A DNA stretch of 8,388 nt, taken from NCBI GenBank assembly GCA_025361665.1, contig JANYKF010000305.1, forward strand, positions 1 to 8,388, written 5' to 3'. Source of the DNA: Clostridiaceae bacterium. Its GTDB lineage: Bacteria; Bacillota; Clostridia; DSM-8532. Below the pieces are notes generated by a model. That model was not told the DNA's origin. It saw only the letters and a list, made by a program, of their open reading frames with translations, and did no database searches. Below, in pieces: positions 1-5,208 of this stretch (position 1 is the first letter of the stretch; each line of letters starts with the position of its first letter). Made by a program: the position numbers and the translations under genes.

Positions 1-2
1 GC

Positions 3-563
3 CTGATTCCCGCCCTGCAAAGCAAGAAGATAGACATCATCCTTTCCTCGATGACCATCACGGACAAGCGCAAGGAGTCCATCGACTTTTCGGATCCGTA
101 TGCCCAGGCGAACCTGGCCCTGCTCATCGCCAAGGATTCACCGGTCGCTTCAGCCGCCGACCTCACGGCAGGCAGGAAAATCGCAGTCAAGAAGGGCACC
201 ACGGCCCATGTCTATGCGGAAGAGCATTTCAAGGAAGCCGAAGTGCTGATATTCGACACGGAGGGCGCCTGCATCCTGGAAGTCATCACCGGCAAGGCCG
301 ACGTGTTCATCTATGATCAGATGAGCATCTACAAGGCCTGGAAAACCAATCCGGATACGACGAGGGCCAATCTGGAGCCTTTCGCCGCCAACCCGGAAAA
401 CTGGGGAATCGGCCTTCGCAAGGGGGAAGACGCTTTCCGCGGCCAGATCAACGATTTCATCAAAAAGAGCAAGGAGAACGGTTTCTTCGGCAGCCTGGCA
501 GACAAATACCTGAAGGACATGAAAGCGGTGTTCGATGAGCTCAAAATCCCGTTCTTCTTCTAG
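3..563 (+). CDS. Amino acid ABC transporter substrate-binding protein, C-terminal part (5' end outside window)
   Basis: This is the extracytoplasmic solute-binding protein (family 3, SBP_bac_3) of a polar amino acid importer; it binds the amino acid and delivers it to the permease encoded next. The frame is open from the window edge, so the signal peptide and first lobe are missing; the ATG at 51 is internal, because matching sequence (LIPALQSKKIDIILSS) precedes it. Family hallmarks are SMTITDKRKESIDFSDPY, whose Arg normally contacts the ligand carboxylate, GRKIAVKKGTTAH at the start of the second lobe, GKADVFIYDQ, whose Asp normally contacts the amino group, and NPENWGIGLRKGE. The end FKKSK..GFFGSLADKYL is typical, but the last residues (DELKIPFFF) are an odd hydrophobic extra. 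The ligand cannot be named. Transport-family assignment is firm. Confidence 0.93.
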   Translation: MIPALQSKKIDIILSSMTITDKRKESIDFSDPYAQANLALLIAKDSPVASAADLTAGRKIAVKKGTTAHVYAEEHFKEAEVLIFDTEGACILEVITGKADVFIYDQMSIYKAWKTNPDTTRANLEPFAANPENWGIGLRKGEDAFRGQINDFIKKSKENGFFGSLADKYLKDMKAVFDELKIPFFF

Positions 564-565
564 GG

Positions 566-683
566 AAACTTCTCTTCCGGCGACGCGTCCGTCCCTACCG
601 GGGAAGAGTCCGTCCCTTCCGGGGAAGAGTCCATCCCTTCCGGGGAAGAGTCCGTCCCTTCCGGGGACGAGTCCGTCCTTGCC
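566..683 (+). repeat. 21-bp tandem repeat (minisatellite) between binding-protein and permease genes
   Basis: Four near-identical 21-bp units lie at 587-607, 608-628, 629-649 and 650-670. They are flanked by a degenerate unit at 566-586 and a partial one at 671-683. The core is GTCCGTCCCTTCCGGGG followed by AAGA. Units differ by only one or two bases, so expansion looks recent. Each unit carries CTTCC and GGAAG, which can pair between neighbouring units (5-bp stem, 9-nt loop). Because 21 is a multiple of three, the array stays open in the permease frame, reading SLPGKSP repeats. The array starts just after the binding-protein stop codon. I read it as intercistronic, not coding. Confidence 0.9.
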
Positions 684-704
684 TGCCCGCCTGTTTCTCC
701 GGAC

Positions 705-722
705 GGAGGGGCAAGCCCCTTC
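705..722 (+). promoter_or_regulatory. Hairpin covering an SD-like sequence before the permease start
   Basis: GGAGGGG (705-711), loop CAAG, then CCCCTTC (716-722) form a 7-bp stem with one G-U pair. The 5' arm contains GGAGG, the only good SD-like sequence near the ATG at 727, and the stem ends 4 nt before that ATG. It could dampen permease translation relative to the binding protein. The structure is seen in sequence; the regulatory role is inferred. Confidence 0.4.
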
Positions 723-726
723 AGGG

Positions 727-1461
727 ATGCAGAACCTGGTCAATGGCCTGCTGGTGGGCTCCCTGATAGCCGGATTCTTCATCCTGACTTTCCTCACGCT
801 GGATTACACACCCAGGTGGAACCTCCTCTGGATTTACAGGGACAAGGTGCTGGGTGGGTTTGTCAACACCTTGGCCATCAGTTCGATTGCGCTGGTCCTT
901 TCTCTGATCATCGGCCTACTGTCCGCGCTCAGCAGCCGCTCCAGACTGGTTCCGCTGGTGACCCTGGGGCGGTTCTACGTCGGGCTGATCCGCAGCACGC
1001 CGCTCATGGTGCAGATCATCATCCTTTTCTACGTGGTCGGCACGGCCCTCCACATCACCAACCGCTATCTCGTTGGCGCGCTGATCCTCGCGCTCTTCAG
1101 CGGGGCGTACGTCAGCGAGATCATCCGGGGCGGGATCGAGAGCATTCCGGCCAGCCAGGTCGAATCCGGCCTTTCCCTCGGGTTCACCCGGTTCCAGCTC
1201 TATCGGCATGTCATCCTGCCGCAGGTGGCCAAGCGCATTACGCCGGGAATTGCCGGCCAGCTGGTCTCGCTGGTCAAGGATTCCTCCCTCTTGTCGATCA
1301 TTGCCGTCAGCGAGGTCACAAAGGTCGTTCAGGAGATTGATTCACTGAACTACGCCACCATTGAGACGTTCATCCAGCTCGCGGGCCTGTATCTGCTGAT
1401 CACCCTGCCGCTCTCCGCGCTTTCAAAAGCACTGGAAAGGCGGTTCGCCTATGAAAATTGA
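727..1461 (+). CDS. Polar amino acid ABC transporter permease (HisM/GlnP family)
   Basis: Membrane channel subunit of the importer, probably working as a homodimer since only one permease gene is present. From ATG 727 it is 244 residues, the usual family length, starting MQNLVNGLLVGS with the first membrane segment at about residues 7-27. The segment GGFVNTLAISSIALVLSLIIGLL begins the conserved BPD_transp_1 domain. RSTPLMVQIIILFYV and the EAA-type coupling loop (around residues 143-165, QVESGLSLGFTRFQLYRHVILPQ) are classic, followed by LVSLVKDSSLLSIIAVSE. An upstream in-frame ATG at 535 would add 64 residues, mostly the SLPGKSP repeat, and overlap the binding-protein gene by 29 nt. I prefer 727 from family length, although SD spacing is long. 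The stop overlaps the next start by 11 nt, implying coupled translation. Confidence 0.93.
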   Translation: MQNLVNGLLVGSLIAGFFILTFLTLDYTPRWNLLWIYRDKVLGGFVNTLAISSIALVLSLIIGLLSALSSRSRLVPLVTLGRFYVGLIRSTPLMVQIIILFYVVGTALHITNRYLVGALILALFSGAYVSEIIRGGIESIPASQVESGLSLGFTRFQLYRHVILPQVAKRITPGIAGQLVSLVKDSSLLSIIAVSEVTKVVQEIDSLNYATIETFIQLAGLYLLITLPLSALSKALERRFAYEN

Positions 1462-2179
1462 CATTGACGGCCTGAGCAAATGGTATGATGGGAAGGAAAT
1501 CCTGAAAGAATTGTCGCTTCACCTGGATGATGTCTCCACGCTGGCCATTACCGGTCCGTCCGGCGGGGGGAAGTCGACGCTGCTCCGCATCCTGGCGGGC
1601 CTGCAGGTGCCGCAGTCCGGTTCCGTGACGCTGGACGGGAAGAAAATCCGGTTTGAGCCGGAAGCGCTGCATGCGTGGCGAAAATCCATCGGCGTTGTTT
1701 TTCAGGCCTACAACCTCTTTCCGCACTATTCCGCACTGGAAAACATTGTCCTGCCCATGACCGCCGTACACGGAATTCCCAGGATCGAGGCACTGGAGCG
1801 TGCCTATGCGCTTCTTGAACGATTCCGCCTGATGGATCACAAGGACAAGAAGCCGGGCCAGCTCTCCGGCGGGCAGCAGCAGCGAATCGCCATTGCCCGC
1901 GCCATCGCCGTGAGTTCCGGGCTGCTCCTTCTGGATGAACCCACCTCGGCGCTGGATCCCTTCATGACCCGGGAAGTGCTGGACATGCTCCGTGAACTGG
2001 CATCCGAAAACCGGACGCTAGTCATGGTCACGCACGAGATCGCTTTCGCGGCGGCTGTCTGCGACCACATGGTCTATCTTGAGGATGGCCGCATCCTGGA
2101 GGCCGGGCCCACGGCCGATGTGATACGGGCCACGGGGATGGATGCGGGAGGGGGTTCCTTTTACAGCCGGAAGGACTGA
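1451..2179 (+). CDS. Polar amino acid ABC transporter ATP-binding protein (GlnQ/HisP family)
   Basis: Cytoplasmic ATPase that powers the importer, 242 residues, normal for the family. All nucleotide-binding motifs are intact: Walker A GPSGGGKS (35-42), Q-loop Gln85 in [17 protein letters not shown], signature LSGGQ (138-142), Walker [10 protein letters not shown] (catalytic Glu163), D-loop ALD and switch His195 in VTHEIAFA. VFQxxNLFPH and the VTHEI.FA region are characteristic of amino acid uptake ATPases. The gene overlaps the permease by 11 nt (ATGAAAATTGA) and completes the binding protein-permease-ATPase set. A GGAAAGG-like SD lies about 8 nt upstream, inside the permease gene. Substrate is not predictable from the ATPase. 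Confidence 0.96.
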   Translation: MKIDIDGLSKWYDGKEILKELSLHLDDVSTLAITGPSGGGKSTLLRILAGLQVPQSGSVTLDGKKIRFEPEALHAWRKSIGVVFQAYNLFPHYSALENIVLPMTAVHGIPRIEALERAYALLERFRLMDHKDKKPGQLSGGQQQRIAIARAIAVSSGLLLLDEPTSALDPFMTREVLDMLRELASENRTLVMVTHEIAFAAAVCDHMVYLEDGRILEAGPTADVIRATGMDAGGGSFYSRKD

Positions 2180-2269
2180 ATGACGGGATGCATATGCGGT
2201 TGATCGTGACGTCACCGGGGAATGCAACATGGAAACAGACTGAATTCCGGGATGCGTATGCAATTGATC
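2175..2269 (+). repeat. Diverged 31-bp direct repeat pair (2175-2205 and 2239-2269)
   Basis: Two 31-bp stretches beginning ACTGAAT and ending TTGATC match at 26 of 31 positions, with no gaps; copy starts are 64 bp apart. The first copy overlaps the stop codon of the amino acid ATPase, so the 3' end of that gene and its flank appear to have been duplicated. Shared core elements are CGGGATGC and TATGC. Copy 1 contains the perfect palindrome GCATATGC (2190-2197), which is altered in copy 2. Confidence 0.7.
2206..2215. promoter_or_regulatory. Perfect palindrome GTGACGTCAC, possible operator
   Basis: A 10-bp perfect palindrome lies directly after the first 31-bp copy and before the second, in the 118-bp spacer between the amino acid ATPase and the DUF3784-like gene. 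Its symmetry and position suit a dimeric regulator site. No clear promoter elements were found beside it, so function is a guess. Confidence 0.25.
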
Positions 2270-2297
2270 TGAGTGGCCGAATGAAAAGGAGTGGAAA

Positions 2298-3041
2298 ATG
2301 GACTTTACCGTTTTGCTTGTTTCCCTGGTTCCATGCTTATTGCTGGTATTGCTGGGTTACCTGATCCGGTTCCGCAGGATGTACTTCCTGATTTCCGGGT
2401 ACAATACCATGCCGGCTGAAAAGAAGAAGCGTGTCGACACGGAGGGACTCGGCCGCCTCATGGGGAACAGCCTGTTTGCGATGGGAGGCATCGTTTTCGC
2501 CGGCATGACGCTGATGGCCGCCCGATTGGCGACGGCCGGCCTGATTGTCCTGCTGTCTATCGTGCCTGTCATCGTTTATCTGCTGATAACCGCCCAGAAA
2601 CATGACGGCAGCACGAGGGATGAATCGGGCAGGATGAAGACGGGCATCCGGATCCTGATCGCCGTCATCATCGCCTTCCTGTTGGTGCTGACCGGGGGAA
2701 TCGCCTATTCACTCGATTACAACAGCAAACCTGTGACTGTTGTGACAACGGGGCAGACAATGGAGATCAAAGGGATGTATGGCCTCACGATCGAACGTGC
2801 TGCCATCAAAGGCATCACATTTCAGGAAACCCTGCCGGCAATTCTGCGGCGGACGAACGGCTTTGCTGTCGGCAGTCATCTGAAAGGCAATTTCACGATG
2901 GAAACATTCGGACACGTGAAACTATACATCGACAGGAGCATTCCGTCTTTCATCATCATTCAGACCGCCGGCTCGCCGATTATTCTCAACCAGGGGTCCG
3001 TGGCGGACACGAAGGCCTTGTATGACGCGCTTGTCAGATAA
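2298..3041 (+). CDS. Membrane protein with DUF3784-like N-terminus and bacterial PH-like C-terminal domain
   Basis: A 247-residue membrane protein of unknown function. ATG 2298 is set by AAGGAG at 2286-2291, 6 nt upstream. Residues about 3-25 form a first membrane helix, then FRRMYFLISGYNTMPAEKKKRVDTEGLGRLMGN gives the DUF3784 hallmark (GYN, then a charged segment, then Gly-rich start of helix 2). Further helices lie near 54-77, 78-98 and 115-138. From about residue 145 a soluble domain (TGQTMEIKGMYGLTIERAAIKGITF, RRTNGFAVGSHLKGNF, GHVKLYIDRSIPSFIII, ALYDAL) matches my memory of the small bacterial PH-like families (bPH_5 type). With four helices both ends should lie on the same side. The gene follows the amino acid importer by 118 bp and may be read through from it. 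DUF3784 proteins are mainly from Bacillota. Confidence 0.88.
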   Translation: MDFTVLLVSLVPCLLLVLLGYLIRFRRMYFLISGYNTMPAEKKKRVDTEGLGRLMGNSLFAMGGIVFAGMTLMAARLATAGLIVLLSIVPVIVYLLITAQKHDGSTRDESGRMKTGIRILIAVIIAFLLVLTGGIAYSLDYNSKPVTVVTTGQTMEIKGMYGLTIERAAIKGITFQETLPAILRRTNGFAVGSHLKGNFTMETFGHVKLYIDRSIPSFIIIQTAGSPIILNQGSVADTKALYDALVR

Positions 3042-3063
3042 TTGGAGGATAGGCGCGAAAATA

Positions 3064-3117
3064 CGGCGAAGCCACATTTTCATGCCAGTGCCCTTCGCCG
3101 CAATCATCCCGGATTGC
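3064..3117. other. Two consecutive hairpins in the convergent intergenic region
   Basis: CGGCGAAG (3064-3071) pairs with CTTCGCCG (3093-3100) across a 21-nt loop, and GCAATC (3100-3105) pairs with GATTGC (3112-3117) across a 6-nt loop. They sit in the 3' untranslated region of the DUF3784-like gene just before the terminator. They could protect the transcript end or be part of a small 3' RNA. The pairing is visible; the role is unknown. Confidence 0.5.
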
Positions 3118-3122
3118 GATCC

Positions 3123-3155
3123 AAAGAAAGCCGCCTGAAGGCAGCTTTCTTTTTT
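3123..3155. terminator. Intrinsic terminator shared by convergent genes
   Basis: AAAGAAAGC (3123-3131) pairs with GCTTTCTTT (3144-3152). Inside, after one C/A mismatch, GCC pairs with GGC around a TGAA loop. The stem runs into a six-T tract (3150-3155), giving a standard terminator for the plus-strand gene ending at 3041. On the minus strand the structure ends in CTTTCTTT, so it may also stop the gene ending at 3200. Confidence 0.85.
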
Positions 3156-3199
3156 AACGGATGAACCTGTGTGGAAACTCACGAATTGCAACCGGACGA

Positions 3200-3640
3200 T
3201 TAAGCCACTTCGATTGGCTGGTTGTTGCGGATCATGTACATCAGGATGGGGATGGGGATGCCGAACACGCTCAAAACGGTGTACAGCGTCGCATTGGCGG
3301 GACTGTACATGCGATAAAGCTTGTTGAGCGCGGCAAGGGTCAGGATGAAATAGGCGAGGCTGAGCAGCGGGCCGATGAAGGTGATGCGCCCCAAAAGGGC
3401 CACGACGAGGGCGGCCACCGGCATGACCACGGTGAACATCGGAATCTCCAGACCAAAAACATTCAGGCTGCGCAGGATCAAAGCAAGGATGTACAGGTCG
3501 GCAATGGGCACCCAGGCAAGCCATGGGTTGGCGATACCCCTTTTCTGGGCTATCGTGTAAAGGCCGAGGCTGAAGAGGACATAGGCCGCAACGCCGATTA
3601 CAAAAAAGACAAGAGACACCAGAGCCAATAATACTGCCAT
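3200..3640 (-). CDS. Small multi-pass membrane protein of unknown function
   Basis: A 146-residue, very hydrophobic protein on the minus strand. I chose the ATG at 3640 because AAGGGGGG (3655-3648) lies 7 nt upstream; the frame stays open further upstream, but that part does not look like protein. About four or five membrane helices are visible: residues 2-27, 38-57, 66-84, 88-107 and 117-136. The stretch LYTIAQKRGIANPWLAWVPIADLYILALI, with the NPWLAWVPI(A)-LY signature, recurs in small uncharacterised membrane proteins of Bacillota; it loosely resembles DUF5684-type proteins (Trp-Pro-Ile-Asn/Ala near a helix). Late in the protein, YTVLSVFGIPIPILMYMIRNNQ closes the last helix. It is convergent with the DUF3784-like gene and shares a terminator with it. 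No function can be assigned. Confidence 0.87.
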   Translation of the reverse strand: MAVLLALVSLVFFVIGVAAYVLFSLGLYTIAQKRGIANPWLAWVPIADLYILALILRSLNVFGLEIPMFTVVMPVAALVVALLGRITFIGPLLSLAYFILTLAALNKLYRMYSPANATLYTVLSVFGIPIPILMYMIRNNQPIEVA

Positions 3641-3677
3641 TTGATTACCCCCCTTGATGAATGTATGATCTGAAAAC

Positions 3678-3706
3678 AGTTTATTCGTTTTTCCATAGGA
3701 ACGCAA
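3678..3706 (-). promoter_or_regulatory. Candidate promoter for the small membrane protein gene
   Basis: On the minus strand TTGCGT (3706-3701), a 17-nt spacer and TAAACT (3683-3678) resemble a housekeeping sigma-factor promoter. A start near 3671 would leave a leader of about 30 nt to the ATG at 3640. Both boxes deviate from consensus, so this is tentative. Confidence 0.35.
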
Positions 3707-3758
3707 TTGATATCTTGCCTGATTTGTCCGAAATTTTCGTTCTCTCCATTCCGATTCA

Positions 3759-4059
3759 TCAAGGCATGGAGATGGCGGGCAGCGATACGGTCGGGACATT
3801 GCCGGGAACCTTCATGTCATCACAGACCACCGTGATGCTCAGGAAATACGGAATGCCGGCTCCAAGCACGCTGCCGATGTCTCCGCCATTGCAGGCGTCG
3901 TTGGCCCTGAGGCTGACACGGTCGTCGCCGGACTGGTGACGGGAATCACGGCGGGCACTGTGGTGGGTCCTACTGCTCCTTCATGGATTTCGCATCCTCC
4001 TGTTCATGAAAGCCCATTGTTGTGATATAGTCGGTGAGATGGGCCCCACGGAATTTCAA
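3759..4059 (-). pseudogene. Possible broken minus-strand coding remnants in a gene-poor stretch
   Basis: The 542 bp between 3656 and 4197 hold no intact gene with a credible start. Two minus-strand segments nevertheless read like protein. In one frame, 4059-3970 gives ALKFRGAHLTDYITTMGFHE and continues to a stop at 3972-3970. In another frame, 3980-3759 contains NGGDIGSVLGAGIPYFLSIT, then CDDMKVPGNVPTVSLP, ending at a stop at 3761-3759. Neither has an ATG with an SD; the second has no usable start before its middle. Third codon positions are GC-rich, as in the real genes. One or more frameshifts would be needed to join them. I do not recognise the family, and chance open frames remain possible. 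Confidence 0.3.
4003..4031 (+). promoter_or_regulatory. Candidate extended -10 promoter for the ATPase-CARDB-permease operon
   Basis: TTCATG (4003-4008), a 17-nt spacer and TGATATAGT (4023-4031; TG-n-TATAGT) form a plausible extended -10 promoter about 165 bp before the ATG at 4198. A TATATA at 4109-4114 is nearer, but I see no good -35 box for it. Predicted from sequence only. Confidence 0.35.
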
Positions 4060-4185
4060 GGCATGAAGCCGATTTCGGCGTGAACCATGCGAGGCTCCTC
4101 TGCGTCCATATATAGAACAGGAAATGAATGTTGCGCGTTTCGGGAAAACAGCCGGTCCTTCTCAGACAGAACCAGTGTGAAATCG

Positions 4186-4191
4186 AAGGAG
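4186..4191 (+). promoter_or_regulatory. Ribosome binding site deciding the ATPase start
   Basis: AAGGAG lies 6 nt before ATG 4198. It rules in that start over the in-frame ATG at 4087, which would add 37 residues (MRGSSASIYRTG...) unlike any ABC ATPase N-terminus. Confidence 0.8.
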
Positions 4192-4197
4192 CATTCC

Positions 4198-5208
4198 ATG
4201 GCGACCATCATGCAGCTTGAAAACGTCTATCGCATCTATCGCATGGGGCAGGAGAAGATTTCTGCCATCGATGGTGTCAGCCTGGATGTGCAGGAAGGGG
4301 AAATTCTCTGCCTGCAAGGACCTTCGGGATCCGGGAAATCCACGCTGCTGCACATGATGGCCGGTCTGGACAGGCCCAGCAAAGGATCCATCGTCCTGGG
4401 GAAAACCCATATTGAAAAACTGTCGGAAGACCGGCTGGCGTTGTTTCGCCAACGGCATGTCGGCTTCATTTTCCAGAGTTATTACCTGATCCCGACCCTG
4501 ACCGCCCTGGAAAACGTCACACTGCCCCTCATGTTTGCAGGAATCTCCAAATCGAAGCGAAACAAGGCGGGCAAGGAATTGCTGACGGCTGTCGGCCTGA
4601 AGGACCGCATGCGGCACAAGCCGTCTGAAATGAGCGGCGGTCAGCAGCAGCGCGTCAGCATAGCACGGGCTTTCGCGAACAATCCGAGGATTGTCTTCGC
4701 CGATGAACCGACCGGCAACCTGGATACGCACACCACCTACGAAATGATGAACCTGATGACCCGGCTGGCCAGGGAGCGAAATCACACCCTGGTCATTGTC
4801 ACCCATGACCTGGAGATTTCGGGATACGCAACGCGGCTGGTCAAAATCAGGGACGGCCGGATCGAGGCCATTGAAGACGGCGCCACCCATCGCGCAGGTG
4901 CTCCGCCGCCTGTCCCCGCTGAACGGCTGCCGGAGGCGGATGTGCTCGCGACGGATGCTTCTGTCGGGAAACCAGGGGCGGAGGCGGATGTCTCCGCAGC
5001 GGATCCTTCGCCCACTGAGGCGGATCCTTCGCCGCCTGAGGCGGATCCTTTGCCCCCTGAGGCGGATCCTTTGCCCACTGAGGCGGATCCTTCGCCCACT
5101 GAGGCGGAAGTCGACCCCGAGGTGTCTGCGGTGGATAAGGGAAGCGTGAAGAAAAAGAAAAGGGAACCAGTCAGCATCTTCGGGAAAAGGAAGGTACAAA
5201 GCAAATGA
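4198..5208 (+). CDS. ABC transporter ATP-binding protein (FtsE/LolD/MacB class) with repeat-bearing C-terminal tail
   Basis: ATPase of a MacB/FtsX-type ABC machine, 336 residues from ATG 4198. The nucleotide-binding domain spans about residues 4-227: Walker A GPSGSGKS (41-48), Q-loop Gln93 in FIFQSYYLIPTLTALENV, signature MSGGQQQR (145-152), Walker B IVFADEPT (Glu170), D-loop NLD and His203 in VTHDLE. LIPTLTALENV and ADEPTGNLD are diagnostic of this class. Members are usually about 220-240 residues; here roughly 110 extra residues follow DGRIEAIEDG. That tail is rich in Pro, Ala and acidic residues, includes a tandem EADPSPT-like repeat (about 268-302), and ends in a basic patch with KKKKREP and GKRKVQSK. 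It is probably disordered and cytoplasmic. The stop overlaps the next start as ATGA, so translation is coupled. Confidence 0.94.
   Translation: MATIMQLENVYRIYRMGQEKISAIDGVSLDVQEGEILCLQGPSGSGKSTLLHMMAGLDRPSKGSIVLGKTHIEKLSEDRLALFRQRHVGFIFQSYYLIPTLTALENVTLPLMFAGISKSKRNKAGKELLTAVGLKDRMRHKPSEMSGGQQQRVSIARAFANNPRIVFADEPTGNLDTHTTYEMMNLMTRLARERNHTLVIVTHDLEISGYATRLVKIRDGRIEAIEDGATHRAGAPPPVPAERLPEADVLATDASVGKPGAEADVSAADPSPTEADPSPPEADPLPPEADPLPTEADPSPTEAEVDPEVSAVDKGSVKKKKREPVSIFGKRKVQSK
4999..5103 (+). repeat. 21-bp tandem repeat inside the ATPase tail (five units)
   Basis: Five contiguous units at 4999-5019, 5020-5040, 5041-5061, 5062-5082 and 5083-5103 begin GCGGATCCTT and end CTGAG, differing at only a few positions. 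They encode seven-residue repeats such as ADPSPTE. Looser relatives precede them (EADVLAT near 4934, EADVSA near 4981), suggesting the array grew from an existing acidic motif. Frame is preserved by unit length, so copy-number change would lengthen the tail without breaking the gene. Confidence 0.93.

Noticed and set aside
566..683. CRISPR array
   Set aside because: Units are 21 bp and directly abutting, with no unique spacers; it is a simple tandem repeat.
535..726. 64-residue N-terminal extension of the permease from ATG 535
   Set aside because: It exceeds family length, consists mostly of translated tandem repeat and overlaps the binding-protein gene; kept only as an alternative start.
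150..797. Long minus-strand open frame with GLFPGRD repeats
   Set aside because: It lies antisense to the clearly coding binding-protein and permease genes and its repeats are just the 21-bp array read backwards.
3661..3939. Plus-strand 92-residue open frame
   Set aside because: No SD, no recognisable motif, and its start lies next to the promoter and leader of the minus-strand gene.
4101..4116. TATATA at 4109-4114 as the main operon promoter
   Set aside because: No acceptable -35 box is found 16-18 nt upstream; the extended -10 at 4023-4031 scores better by eye.
4087..4197. Upstream in-frame start for the MacB-class ATPase
   Set aside because: A perfect SD sits before ATG 4198 and the extra 37 residues do not resemble the family.
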